Below, in pieces: positions 44,070 to 53,677 of a stretch of 64,000 nt of DNA. Where the stretch lies: positions 248,001 to 312,000 of the forward strand of contig JBMHCT010000035.1 of the NCBI GenBank assembly GCA_049889775.1, given 5' to 3'. The notes under the pieces were generated by a model. That model made no database searches and had not been told where the DNA came from. It saw only the letters and a program-made list of their open reading frames with translations. A program made the translations under genes and the position numbers. Positions within the stretch are counted from its first letter, which is position 1, and every line of letters begins with the position of its first letter. This DNA comes from Jejuia sp049889775. Its GTDB lineage: Bacteria; Bacteroidota; Bacteroidia; Flavobacteriales; Flavobacteriaceae.

Positions 44070-44102
44070 AAAAAAAGACTTCAAACAAGTTTGAAGTCTT
44101 TT
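44070..44102 (-). terminator. Terminator after tRNA-fMet
   Basis: A perfect 14-base stem, AAAAGACTTCAAAC/GTTTGAAGTCTTTT with a 2-base loop, followed on the minus strand by more T's. It begins five bases beyond the tRNA 3' end. Confidence 0.85.
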
Positions 44103-44106
44103 AAAG

Positions 44107-44179
<73 letters not shown>

Positions 44180-44239
44180 ATATCGGACGACAAATATACA
44201 ACCCTTTTTAGATTTAACAATACTTTAGTCTTAAAAAAA

Positions 44240-44422
44240 TTATTGTTCTATGCTAGTTGCTTGAAATTCTGATAATTCAGTATTAAAAAATTTTGCCGTA
44301 ACCTCAATAGGATTACAACATACTTCACAATCTTCAATATAAGTTTGATGACCAACGGAATCATCTAATAACATAGATATGTTCTCCCAGCAGTATGGAC
44401 AGGTGAAATAATGTTCTAACAT
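44240..44422 (-). CDS. CPXCG-motif small cysteine-rich protein
   Basis: A 60-residue protein with the pair CPYC (near residue 8) and CEVCC (near residue 34), matching the short family of CPXCG-type cysteine-rich, probably zinc-binding proteins. No signal peptide. It lies alone between the tRNA and the LRR gene. Function unknown; the family is widespread in bacteria. Confidence 0.82.
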   Translation of the reverse strand: MLEHYFTCPYCWENISMLLDDSVGHQTYIEDCEVCCNPIEVTAKFFNTELSEFQATSIEQ

Positions 44423-44433
44423 AAATTAAAAAT

Positions 44434-44459
44434 AAAAAAAGGTGCACAAATGTGCACCT
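44434..44459 (-). terminator. Terminator after the LRR gene
   Basis: AGGTGCACA and TGTGCACCT form a 9-base stem with a 2-base centre. On the minus strand it is followed by TTTTTTATTTTT. It lies about 26 bases after the LRR stop codon and just before the CPXCG start. Confidence 0.85.
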
Positions 44460-44485
44460 CTAGTCTTAAAACAATTTATAAAAAA

Positions 44486-45310
44486 TTATTCTTTTTCAAT
44501 ATCCATTGTTGCTGTAGCTCCTTGAGATTCCATAAACATTAATGCCGGTGGATTCTTTCCAGAAACACTAATGTACTCCTTATTCAATTTATTATCACTT
44601 ACCATCATGGTATTTAATTTAGTAAGGTTAATAAATTCGATTGGTACATCTCCTGTAAACTCATTACTAGACAATAATAGCTCTTCTAAATTGGTTAATT
44701 GAGCCATTTCTATAGGAATTTCACCATGCATCTTATTATCCATTACACTAAACTTTTTCAATTTTTTTAATGCTTGAATTTCACTTGGTATATTTCCAGT
44801 TAAAAAATTACTTCCGATCAACAGTTCTTCTAAATTCGTTAAACCCATTAAGGATTGAGGAATTGTTCCTGTTAATTGATTACTATATAATTTTAAAGAT
44901 TTCAATTGCTTTAGTTCTCCTAATGCAGATGGTATTTCTCCTTCAAACTTATTCATGAATAATTCAAGGGATTCCAAATTTCTAAGATTACTTAAAGACA
45001 CTGGTATATTTCCTTTTAAACCATTGAAACCAAGATTTAGTTTTCTAAGATTGCTTAAGTTTCCGATCTCAGCAGGTAATTCTCCTTTTAAGTTATTAAA
45101 GGGTAAATTAATTTCGGTAACAGTTCCATTTTCTATGGTAACACCACTCCAAGTATCAATTGCGGTTGTAATGTCCCATGAGGCATTCCAATCTGTACCT
45201 TGAGTACTATTGTATAATGCTATTAAAGCATCTTTTTCAACATTAGGAATTTTAGCAAAAGAAACACACGTAATAAGTAGTGCGAGAATTGTAAGCTTTA
45301 AAGTTTTCAT
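44486..45310 (-). CDS. Secreted leucine-rich-repeat protein (plant-type LRR)
   Basis: A 274-residue protein with a signal peptide (LTILALLITCVSFA-K). An N-terminal cap (KDALIALYNSTQGTDWNASW) precedes about seven repeats of the extracellular plant type, LxxLxxLxLxxNxLxGxIPxxL (for example LRNLESLELFMNKFEGEIPS). The C-terminal ~30 residues are short and acidic (ATMDIEKE) with no T9SS domain or anchor. Such proteins bind ligands or surfaces; I cannot assign a partner. Its own terminator shows it is a single-gene unit. Confidence 0.88.
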   Translation of the reverse strand: MKTLKLTILALLITCVSFAKIPNVEKDALIALYNSTQGTDWNASWDITTAIDTWSGVTIENGTVTEINLPFNNLKGELPAEIGNLSNLRKLNLGFNGLKGNIPVSLSNLRNLESLELFMNKFEGEIPSALGELKQLKSLKLYSNQLTGTIPQSLMGLTNLEELLIGSNFLTGNIPSEIQALKKLKKFSVMDNKMHGEIPIEMAQLTNLEELLLSSNEFTGDVPIEFINLTKLNTMMVSDNKLNKEYISVSGKNPPALMFMESQGATATMDIEKE

Positions 45311-45415
45311 TTTATAGGTCGATTTAGGACTAATTTGGCATACGAAAATAGCATCAAATTAGATTAAAACCTATTTTTATCGATGAAATACAATAAATTT
45401 TAACATTTATAAGAT

Positions 45416-46753
45416 TTAGAAGGTAATATTTAATAATTCACCACTTAAACGCAATACTTCCAATTCAGCAATTTTGGCTTGATATTTTGCTTGATTTCGA
45501 CTTAGCTCTGCGTTAATTAAATTCAATTGTGCTTGCCTAAATTCAATGGAATTAACTTGACCAATCTTAAATTTCTCTTGGGTTCTCTCGAAATTATTTG
45601 TTGAAGTCACAATATTTTCTTCCTGCATGCCCAGAACAACTAACCTATTTTGATAATCCTCCCAAGCGTTATTAAAATTGCGTTCTATATCTAATATTAG
45701 TTGTTCTCTTTGAAGTTCTAATATCTCTAAATTAATTTTAGCGTTTTTATTTCTTGTGATTGAAGTACCTCCATCAAATAAATTCCAAGTTAAATTTAAA
45801 CCACCTGAAACCCCAGTAGTAGTATTTTGAATTACAAATGCTAAAGGACTGTTATTATTAGACTCATTCCATCCGTAGGAACCTTGTAAACCAATGGTTG
45901 GCAGAAATTGGGCTTTACTACCTTTTACATTCAGTTGCCCAATATTTATATTTTTTTCAGCCTGAAGCAGTGATACATTATTGGCTTTAGTCTTTTCAAG
46001 TAGATCTTCTTTATCTAATTGTAAAAGAAAACTAATATTGGTTTGCACATTAAAATCATTAGAAACTTTATTACCTAAAACTACGGTTAAATCGCGCTTT
46101 GCATTTTTTAAAAGTTGCTTCGCATTAATAAAAGTAATACTATCATTATTAATATCCACCTCTGCATTCAAAACTCCTAGCTTTGTATTTTGGCCGTAAT
46201 CAAATTGATACTCTGCTCTGGTTAGCCTATCTTCAGAAATAGCTATTGCCTGTTCTAAAACATCAACATTTTCTGAAAGCTGTGCAATGGTGTAATAAAT
46301 TGAAAATAACTGAGTAATTGTTGTTTCAATGGTTTCCCTAGCCTCCAATTCAGATAATTGGTATTGTTCCTTTAATCTTCTGTAATTGTATAATCTTCCT
46401 AACCCATCGAACAAGACATAATTTAAGTTAACAGATGCATTGTAACGCCTGGTCTCTACACCCTCAGCAACACGAACATCTCCATTGGCTAACTGACCTT
46501 CAGCATCCTGTCTATCTATTGAGCCTCCTGCATTTCCAGTTATTGTGGGTAAATATCCAGAATTTAAAATATCAGAATTGTTTTCTGCTACCTCTGCTAA
46601 ACTATTTGCTATTTTGATGCCATAATTATGCTCTAACATCAATTTTATCGCTTCATCAGAAGATAAAATTTCTTGAGCACTTGTTGCTATATGCAGCAAA
46701 AAAACCAAAATAAAAAAGAAACTGTTTTTAATTCTCATCTGATGTTTTTTCAT
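45416..46753 (-). CDS. TolC-family outer-membrane efflux channel
   Basis: A 445-residue protein with a signal peptide (FFFILVFLLHIATSAQ). Two repeats of long coiled helices are typical of outer-membrane efflux proteins (SELEARETIETTITQLFSIY; RNQAKYQAKIAELEVLRLSG). It is the last gene of the operon, overlapping the end of the RND pump gene by 26 bases; a start at an inner ATG (46738) would reduce the overlap to 11. Works as exit duct for the RND pump. Confidence 0.92.
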   Translation of the reverse strand: MKKHQMRIKNSFFFILVFLLHIATSAQEILSSDEAIKLMLEHNYGIKIANSLAEVAENNSDILNSGYLPTITGNAGGSIDRQDAEGQLANGDVRVAEGVETRRYNASVNLNYVLFDGLGRLYNYRRLKEQYQLSELEARETIETTITQLFSIYYTIAQLSENVDVLEQAIAISEDRLTRAEYQFDYGQNTKLGVLNAEVDINNDSITFINAKQLLKNAKRDLTVVLGNKVSNDFNVQTNISFLLQLDKEDLLEKTKANNVSLLQAEKNINIGQLNVKGSKAQFLPTIGLQGSYGWNESNNNSPLAFVIQNTTTGVSGGLNLTWNLFDGGTSITRNKNAKINLEILELQREQLILDIERNFNNAWEDYQNRLVVLGMQEENIVTSTNNFERTQEKFKIGQVNSIEFRQAQLNLINAELSRNQAKYQAKIAELEVLRLSGELLNITF

Positions 46754-49700
46754 TTTTTATCATGTGCATCACGTCCTCTTTGGTAACATAATTTTCATCT
46801 AGCTCAAAATGTTCTCGTTCTGCAATAACTACTCGCTCCACTTCTTCTTTAGATACCTTTCTATTTGTCCATAGCCATTTAGCTGTTGTCTTAACACTAT
46901 TGTTAAACGCTAAAAATATGGGTAAAACAATAAGTGTTAATACAGTTGCAAAACCAATACCATAAGCAATTGCTACAGCCATTGGGATTAAAAATTGGGC
47001 TTGTCTGCTTTCTTCAAAAATTAAAGGCGCCAAACCTGCTACCGTGGTAATTGAGGTTAAAAATATTGCTCTAAATCGCGAGCGACCCGCCTCATAAAGT
47101 GCGTCATCAAATAACATTCCTTTCCGTAGGTTATTATTGAACTTGCTTATAAGTACCAAGCCGTCGTTCACCATAATTCCAATTAATGCTATAATTCCTA
47201 AAAGTGATAAAATGTTTAAGGGAAAGTCATGTATCCAGTGCCCCCAAGCTACAGCGGGTAAACTTAAAGGAATTAATATGATGAGTAATAAAGGCTGCGT
47301 GTAGCTTTTAAAAGTGAATGCAATTACAATATAAATTAGGATTAAAACTGCCATACCTACAGGCGCAAGTGAATTAGTTAGTTTCAAACGTTCACGATTT
47401 TGTCCTTCATACGATGGTGTCACCGTCGGATATCTCGCCAAAACATCAGGCATAAATTCATCTCTAATTTCTGTCATGATATCTGTTGAACTCGTCTTCT
47501 TCTGGTCTTTTATATCCGCAGACACTTGTATTTCTCGTCTACCATCTAAGTGATTAATAGCTACATCACCTCTTACAATGCTATATGCTGCTATTTCTGC
47601 AAGAGGCACCCTTTGCCCGCTAGGAGTGATAATTCTCATATTATCAAGGTTTTTCACGGAAGATCGACTACTTCTATCATATCTTACCCACACCCTTATT
47701 TCATCTTGTCCTCTTTGAAAACGTTGCGCTTGATTACCAAAAAAAGCAGCTCTTACCTGATTCATTACTGCTCTCAAATTCAAACCTAAAGCGAATGCAC
47801 TTTCTTTTAGCTTTAAACGGATTTCTTTAATACCCGCAGGATCATTATCTGTAACATCCTTTAATAAAATATTGTTATTTAGGTATGCCTTTAATTCCTC
47901 CTTTACTGCCTTGAGTTCTCTTATTTCATTTCCAAGCAAGGATACTGAAACTGGATCTCCACCAAAATTACCACCCGAGCCGTAAATTAAACTTTCTACA
48001 CCAAAAATAGGACCTACAGTCTCCCTAATTCTGTTGGCTACCATTCCAGATGTTATGGCGTTGGGGCGCTCTTCACCTGGTAATAGGTTTATACCCAAAG
48101 AGGCGGTTGATGAACCTGGACCAACCCTTCTAATCATATTTTCAACGAGATGTTTCTCAGCAGCCTTTCCCATAAATTCTTCATGTATCTCATTGGTGGC
48201 CTCAATTGCTTTTTCTTCAATAAATGAAATAATACTATCTGTTAATTTTTCATTTGTTCCATTTGGCATATTTAAAGTAATATCAACCCTATCACTAGCA
48301 ATACGAGGAAAAAAAGCTTGCCTTATTATGCTGCCTTTATAACTCGAAAAGGTTAATATAATGGCAACGACAAAAAGTGAAAACGTCAAAAATTTATACT
48401 TAAGGGCAAGTCTTAAGCAAGGGCTATACATATTATCTCGAAGCCATATCATTACACGATCTCCAAAAGTATTGATGTATCGTAATTTTGAAAAGCCCCT
48501 TTGAAACACGCCTGCTAAACCTGATTTTTTTTCAATGCTTTGCTTCTGAAGTGCTTTAGAATGCGCTAAATGAGCAGGAAGAATTATTAATGCTTCTACC
48601 AAAGATACTGTTAAAGTTAGAAGCACTACTACCGATACCTCTCCAAATAAATCTCCAATACGTCCATCGAGGAATAGAAATATAGAGAAGGCCAAAACTG
48701 TGGTCAATATTGCAGAAATTATTGCAGGTAATACTTCCATTACACCATCCAAAGCAGCACGTTTTGGTGTTTTACCATTTTCATAATGCTGGTAAATATT
48801 TTCCGCAATTACGATGCCATCATCCACTAAAATTCCTATAACGATTATCATTCCAAATAATGACAAAACATTTATGGTAACATTAAATAAACCAGCGAAC
48901 ATAAACATTCCTAAAAATGCTACTGGTAAGCCAAATGCAACCCAAAAAGCCAAACGTATATTTAGAAATAGTGATAAAAATGTGAGCACCAAAATTATTC
49001 CAACTATGGCGTTTTTTGTTAACAATTCTGTACGTTGGACTAATGTTGTAGAAAGATCTCTTACAACATTAAGTTGCACATTATCATACTTTTGGTTGAA
49101 ATCTTCTATATATTCTTTTGTTTTATCTGCGGAAGAAATTAAATCTTCAGTATTGGTGCTCGTTATGGTAACATTAATAGATAAATTGCCATTGAAATAG
49201 ATTGCATTTGGGGTTTCTGAAAATCTATCTCTTACTTTCGCAACATCCCTTAGGTAAATGATGCGCCCAGAGTTATCAGATTTAAGTACAAGATTGGACA
49301 ATTCATTGGCATAGTAAGAACGTGAATTTGCTCTAATTAAATATTCTTCGACCTCAGTTTTTATGGTACCACCTGTTGAGATAAGACTTGACTGACTCAC
49401 AGCTTGAGATACTTCATCAAATGAAAGGTTATAAGCTAATAAATCCGTTTCGTTTACAGCAATTTCAATTTCTTCATCTGGAAAACCTGTAATTTCAATT
49501 TGAGAAATACCATCAAATCCTCTCAAATCATTTTCTATCTGTCTCCCAATTTTTTTTAGAGTTGCTAAAGGAATATTGTCTCCACTTATTGCAAAGGTAA
49601 TTGTTGGCCTTAATGCTTCTCGTTTAGCTACAATTAAAGGTTCCATCCCAGTTGGAAAAGAGGGTACACGATCTACGGCATTCTTCACCTCAAGCAGCAT

Positions 49701-50012
49701 AAAATCTACATCTTTTCCTTTTTCTATTTCAACATTAATTGAGCCGCTATTTTCTTTTGAGGTGGATGTAACACGCTCTACACCATTTAATCCTTTAAGA
49801 TTGTCTTCTATTTTAAGAATAACACCTTCCTCTATCTCCTGAGGAGAAGCTCCCGGATAGGTTACGTTGATAGTGATGTTTTTAGAATCTACTAAAGGAA
49901 AAAACGAAGACTTAAGATTGTATGCTCCAAATACCCCAAACAACAGAAACGCTATAACTACTACATTTACAGCGACACTATGTTTAATAAAATAGGCTAT
50001 TAGTTTTCTCAT
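46728..50012 (-). CDS. RND-family efflux pump (AcrB/HAE1-like)
   Basis: A 1094-residue inner-membrane pump. TM1 and the first porter region read VNVVVIAFLLFGVFGAYNLK and VTYPGASPQEIEEGV; TM4 contains a GILVDDGIVIAEN signature with the Asp pair used in proton transfer; the second half repeats the fold (GIMVNDGLVLISKFN). About 12 membrane segments and two large periplasmic loops are expected. A C-terminal charged extension (~60 residues) is cytoplasmic. It is placed between the adaptor and TolC genes. Substrate unknown; multidrug or lipid export is typical. Confidence 0.94.
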   Translation of the reverse strand: MRKLIAYFIKHSVAVNVVVIAFLLFGVFGAYNLKSSFFPLVDSKNITINVTYPGASPQEIEEGVILKIEDNLKGLNGVERVTSTSKENSGSINVEIEKGKDVDFMLLEVKNAVDRVPSFPTGMEPLIVAKREALRPTITFAISGDNIPLATLKKIGRQIENDLRGFDGISQIEITGFPDEEIEIAVNETDLLAYNLSFDEVSQAVSQSSLISTGGTIKTEVEEYLIRANSRSYYANELSNLVLKSDNSGRIIYLRDVAKVRDRFSETPNAIYFNGNLSINVTITSTNTEDLISSADKTKEYIEDFNQKYDNVQLNVVRDLSTTLVQRTELLTKNAIVGIILVLTFLSLFLNIRLAFWVAFGLPVAFLGMFMFAGLFNVTINVLSLFGMIIVIGILVDDGIVIAENIYQHYENGKTPKRAALDGVMEVLPAIISAILTTVLAFSIFLFLDGRIGDLFGEVSVVVLLTLTVSLVEALIILPAHLAHSKALQKQSIEKKSGLAGVFQRGFSKLRYINTFGDRVMIWLRDNMYSPCLRLALKYKFLTFSLFVVAIILTFSSYKGSIIRQAFFPRIASDRVDITLNMPNGTNEKLTDSIISFIEEKAIEATNEIHEEFMGKAAEKHLVENMIRRVGPGSSTASLGINLLPGEERPNAITSGMVANRIRETVGPIFGVESLIYGSGGNFGGDPVSVSLLGNEIRELKAVKEELKAYLNNNILLKDVTDNDPAGIKEIRLKLKESAFALGLNLRAVMNQVRAAFFGNQAQRFQRGQDEIRVWVRYDRSSRSSVKNLDNMRIITPSGQRVPLAEIAAYSIVRGDVAINHLDGRREIQVSADIKDQKKTSSTDIMTEIRDEFMPDVLARYPTVTPSYEGQNRERLKLTNSLAPVGMAVLILIYIVIAFTFKSYTQPLLLIILIPLSLPAVAWGHWIHDFPLNILSLLGIIALIGIMVNDGLVLISKFNNNLRKGMLFDDALYEAGRSRFRAIFLTSITTVAGLAPLIFEESRQAQFLIPMAVAIAYGIGFATVLTLIVLPIFLAFNNSVKTTAKWLWTNRKVSKEEVERVVIAEREHFELDENYVTKEDVMHMIKNEKTSDEN

Positions 50013-50015
50013 AAC

Positions 50016-51170
50016 CTATTTCTCTTTTTTAGTTTTAGGAGAAGTATTTTTTGACTTAGCTTTAGTACCAAAAGGTCTCACCTGCATACCTGCATATGCT
50101 CCAGGTATTGGTTTTTCAACTATAATGGTACCTTCTGGTATATTTTTCAGAACCACTTTAGTATCCGAAAAATAAACTGGTTTTACATCAATAATATCTA
50201 AAATACTATCGCGTAATACAAAAATTTGCTCACCATCAAGCATTAAATTTCTATTGATTTCTATGGCATTTTCTTCATTTTTGGCATTGAGATTAGCCTC
50301 TAAATACATGCCCTCCTTCAGCCTATTATCTTTAACCTCAATAAAAGCTGTGACGGTTTGGGTTGTAGGATCCACTCTGCCATTAATACGTGTCACCTTT
50401 CCAGAATAGTGCTCAGTGTGTTCTAGGTTATTAAGTGTTACGGACTCGTCTATACTTAAAAAACTGATATATGCCTTACCAATGGCAACCTCCATCTCAT
50501 AAACAGAAGGATCAATAAATTCTCCTAACTTTTGATTATTTCTTACCAAAGCACCCTCGGTCACTAACGCCTCGGTAAGTATTCCTGAAAATGGAGCTCT
50601 TATATTATATTTTGTTAAACGTTGTTCTAAATTTTTAACATTATAATAACTGGAGATGATACCTCTTCCAGTAATAAAAAAGTTTTCCTTTTCAGAATCT
50701 ATTTTGGGTAACTTAGGTGCGCTCTTTTCTAAATCAAAACTCTCTAAATAGGACAGCCATTTTGGATATACCTCTGGAAAATCCAACCTTAAATCTGGCA
50801 TAATGGCCGCTATAGTATTGTACAATCCACTTTTTGCAGATTGCACATTTGCATAATATTCTGAAGCATCAATGCGAATTAGTGTTTCGCCTTTATGATA
50901 TTTTTGCCCTGGTTTAAATAACTTGCTCCCTGTTCTAAAAACACCAGAAACCTCTGAAAACAATTCAACGCGACGTTTAGCAACTAGATTGCCGTTCGCA
51001 GGAATTACAATTTGAACTGCACCATTTCTTACCGTATCGATAAAAACAGTTTTTATTACTTTTTCTGGGGATTTTCTCTTTTTTTTATCGTTTGAAGCAA
51101 TGGTGTTACCTATAAAAATAGCGGCAACCATAAGTAAAACTCCTAGGAGGGAAAGAATGAAATTACGCAT
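50016..51170 (-). CDS. RND efflux periplasmic adaptor (HlyD/AcrA-type)
   Basis: A 384-residue membrane-fusion protein. It has an N-terminal membrane anchor (ILSLLGVLLMVAAIFIGNTI), then the barrel-sandwich hybrid halves (ELFSEVSGVFR and IRAPFSGILTEALVTEGALV) and beta-barrel (VTRINGRVDPTTQTVTAFIE). The C-terminus is a Lys-rich tail (TKAKSKNTSPKTKKEK). It is the first gene of the adaptor-pump-TolC operon, three bases before the pump gene. Confidence 0.92.
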   Translation of the reverse strand: MRNFILSLLGVLLMVAAIFIGNTIASNDKKKRKSPEKVIKTVFIDTVRNGAVQIVIPANGNLVAKRRVELFSEVSGVFRTGSKLFKPGQKYHKGETLIRIDASEYYANVQSAKSGLYNTIAAIMPDLRLDFPEVYPKWLSYLESFDLEKSAPKLPKIDSEKENFFITGRGIISSYYNVKNLEQRLTKYNIRAPFSGILTEALVTEGALVRNNQKLGEFIDPSVYEMEVAIGKAYISFLSIDESVTLNNLEHTEHYSGKVTRINGRVDPTTQTVTAFIEVKDNRLKEGMYLEANLNAKNEENAIEINRNLMLDGEQIFVLRDSILDIIDVKPVYFSDTKVVLKNIPEGTIIVEKPIPGAYAGMQVRPFGTKAKSKNTSPKTKKEK

Positions 51171-51290
51171 GGGTGTGATGGTTAGCGAAATACCTAAATC
51201 AATGAAAATAAAATTTAGATAATTTGTACGAAAGTATTTAAAATAGACCGTGGTTGCAGTTAAAAAAAACTTAAAATACCATCAAGTTAG

Positions 51291-53198
51291 TTATGAAAGC
51301 TCCTCAAGTTCAAATTGAATCGACTCCCAGTCTTCCATTAATTTTTGAAGTTTTTTCTTTTTGGCTTGATATCTATCAAAAAATGATTTGTCGGCAACCG
51401 TCGCATCATAATTAGTGGCTAACTCTACATCATCCTCCTTAATCTCTTTCTCCAGCTGAGAAATTTTAGCTTCTACATTACTCAATTTATTATTAAGAGA
51501 TTTTAGTCGTTTTTGATCTTGATAACTTGTATTCTTTTTTTGTTTAGGTGCTTCTTGAATAACTGTTCTCTTTTCTACCTCTCTCAGATTTTCAACCTGA
51601 CGTTGCTCAAGATAAAAGTCTATATCACCTAAAAATTCTTTTATCTTATGATCTTTGAACTCATACACCACATTTGTTAATCCTTGTAGAAAATCACGAT
51701 CGTGGGACACTAATATTAGCGTACCTTCAAAACGTTTTAGGGCTTCTTTAAGTACATTTTTCGACTTAATGTCTAAATGGTTTGTAGGCTCATCCATAAT
51801 AAGCACATTAAATGGCTGTAGCATCAATTTTGCCAAAGCCAATCGGTTTCGTTCTCCACCAGACAACACTTTAACATACTTTTCAACCTCGTCACCTCTA
51901 AACAAAAAGGAACCCAAAATATCTCTCACTTTACTGCGGTTAGACTCGTTTGCAGTATCAATCATTGTATCTAAAACAGTTTTATTGCCATCTAGGTATT
52001 CTGCTTGATTTTGGGCGAAATAACCAATTTGCACATTATGTCCCAACTTTAAATGGCCTTGATGTTTAATATCACCTACAATTATTTTGGCTAAAGTTGA
52101 TTTCCCTTGTCCGTTTTGTCCAACAAATGCTGTCTTACTGTCACGCTCAACTAATAAATCAATTGCTTTCAGAACATTTTTTTCTCCATAACTTTTTGAA
52201 ACGTTCTCTGCCTCAACAACAACTTTCCCAGGTGTTATAGAAACAGGAAAATTAAGTGTCATTACACTCGTGTCATCTTCATCTACTTCAATACGCTCAA
52301 TTTTATCAAGCTTTTTTATGAGAGATTGTGCCATAGAGGCTTTGGAGGCCTTAGCCCTAAACTTCTCTATCAACTTTTCTGTATGTTCAATTTGCTTCTG
52401 TTGATTTTTTTGAGACGCCAACTGTTGAGTCTTCAACTCTTGTCTTAAAATCAGATATTTTGAATATGGTTTGGGGTAATCGTAAATTCTACCCAAGGAA
52501 ATTTCAATGGTGCGATTAGTAACATTATCCAAAAACATTTTGTCATGGGATACTATTACCACAGCACCGTTATAACTTTTCAGAAAGTTTTCTAACCAAA
52601 TTATGGATTCAATATCTAAGTGGTTGGTAGGCTCATCTAAAAGTAATATATCATTATTTTGTAGTAGAAGTTTAGCAAGTTCGATACGCATGCGCCAACC
52701 TCCAGAAAAGGTATCGGTCAGCTTTTCAAAATCTTCTCTTTTGAAACCTAAACCTTGTAAAATACGTTCGGTATTGCCTTGATAATTATAGCCACCTATG
52801 ATTTCATATTGATGTTGTAAGTCATTAATATCAATCATCAATTGATTATAACCTTCACTTTCATAATCTGTGCGTTCTGCGAGTTGCACGTTAATCTGCT
52901 CCATTTTCGCCTCTAAGGCTTTAATATCGGTGAATGCTTCATAGGCTTCTGCCAAAACTGTTCTACCAAAATCAAAATCAATATCCTGTTTTAGGAATCC
53001 GATTTTTAAAGATTTATCAGCAGCAATCTGTCCTGAATCAGGTTCTAGTTCGTTAGAAAGAATCTTTAACATAGTTGATTTACCTGCTCCATTCTTGCCT
53101 ATAAGTCCAACACGATCACCATTCCCAAGCTTAAACGTAATACTTTCAAAGAGGTATTCTCCTTGAAATGAAATTGATAAATTGTGGATATTAAGCAT
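51291..53198 (-). CDS. ABC-F family ATPase (translation factor type)
   Basis: A 635-residue soluble protein with two ABC domains: Walker A GLIGKNGAGKST and AFVGQNGQGKST, signatures TFSGGWRMR and LSGGERNR, Walker B LLLDEPTNHLD and LIMDEPTNHLD. The interdomain linker (LRQELKTQQLASQKNQQKQ) and a C-terminal coiled coil (SNVEAKISQLEKEIKEDD) match Uup/YdiF-like ABC-F proteins acting on ribosomes or nucleic acid. There is no membrane domain, so it is not a transporter. It stands alone, divergent from the DUF983 gene. Confidence 0.94.
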   Translation of the reverse strand: MLNIHNLSISFQGEYLFESITFKLGNGDRVGLIGKNGAGKSTMLKILSNELEPDSGQIAADKSLKIGFLKQDIDFDFGRTVLAEAYEAFTDIKALEAKMEQINVQLAERTDYESEGYNQLMIDINDLQHQYEIIGGYNYQGNTERILQGLGFKREDFEKLTDTFSGGWRMRIELAKLLLQNNDILLLDEPTNHLDIESIIWLENFLKSYNGAVVIVSHDKMFLDNVTNRTIEISLGRIYDYPKPYSKYLILRQELKTQQLASQKNQQKQIEHTEKLIEKFRAKASKASMAQSLIKKLDKIERIEVDEDDTSVMTLNFPVSITPGKVVVEAENVSKSYGEKNVLKAIDLLVERDSKTAFVGQNGQGKSTLAKIIVGDIKHQGHLKLGHNVQIGYFAQNQAEYLDGNKTVLDTMIDTANESNRSKVRDILGSFLFRGDEVEKYVKVLSGGERNRLALAKLMLQPFNVLIMDEPTNHLDIKSKNVLKEALKRFEGTLILVSHDRDFLQGLTNVVYEFKDHKIKEFLGDIDFYLEQRQVENLREVEKRTVIQEAPKQKKNTSYQDQKRLKSLNNKLSNVEAKISQLEKEIKEDDVELATNYDATVADKSFFDRYQAKKKKLQKLMEDWESIQFELEELS

Positions 53199-53284
53199 AG
53201 AATTGTGACTTTAGTTACAGTGTACAACATTTAAAAAACTACCTTTGTAATAGCACACTTGCGCGCAAAAATACATCAAAATAT

Positions 53285-53677
53285 ATGTTTAAAAAAGGAA
53301 CAAAACTATATAGTATTTTAACTGGTTATTGCCCCAAATGCCATCAAGAATCTATGTATACTGTTAAGAATCCGTATATTTTAACAGACACGCTAAAAAT
53401 TAACGAACGCTGTTTTCATTGCGATACGAAGTATCGTATTGAGCCCTCATTTTTCTATGGCGCTATGTACGTAAGTTATGCCGTAGGCGTTGCTTTTGGA
53501 GTTGCTGCATTTATTATCGCTAACCTATTTTTTGGTGCCAGTCTTTTAAACACTTTTATTGCCATTGTAGGAACCTTGGTTGCTTTTATGCCAATTATAA
53601 TGCGACTTTCCAGAAATATTTGGATAAATATGTTTATGAGTTATGATGAAAAGTTGGTGAAAAAAGAGAAAAGTTAG
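53285..53677 (+). CDS. DUF983 family small membrane protein
   Basis: A 130-residue protein with a zinc-ribbon-like N-terminus (CPKC near residue 17 and CFHC near 44). Two membrane helices follow (AVGVAFGVAAFIIANLFFGA and FIAIVGTLVAFMPIIMRL). This matches DUF983. Function is unknown; in some bacteria relatives lie near cytochrome oxidase genes, which is not the case here. Its 3' end overlaps the convergent FAD oxidoreductase gene by four bases. Confidence 0.9.
   Translation: MFKKGTKLYSILTGYCPKCHQESMYTVKNPYILTDTLKINERCFHCDTKYRIEPSFFYGAMYVSYAVGVAFGVAAFIIANLFFGASLLNTFIAIVGTLVAFMPIIMRLSRNIWINMFMSYDEKLVKKEKS

Noticed and set aside
51291..53198. ABC transporter subunit partnering the efflux genes
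   Set aside because: Two ATPase domains fused with a linker and coiled coil and no membrane part: this is an ABC-F protein. The pump beside it is an RND system.
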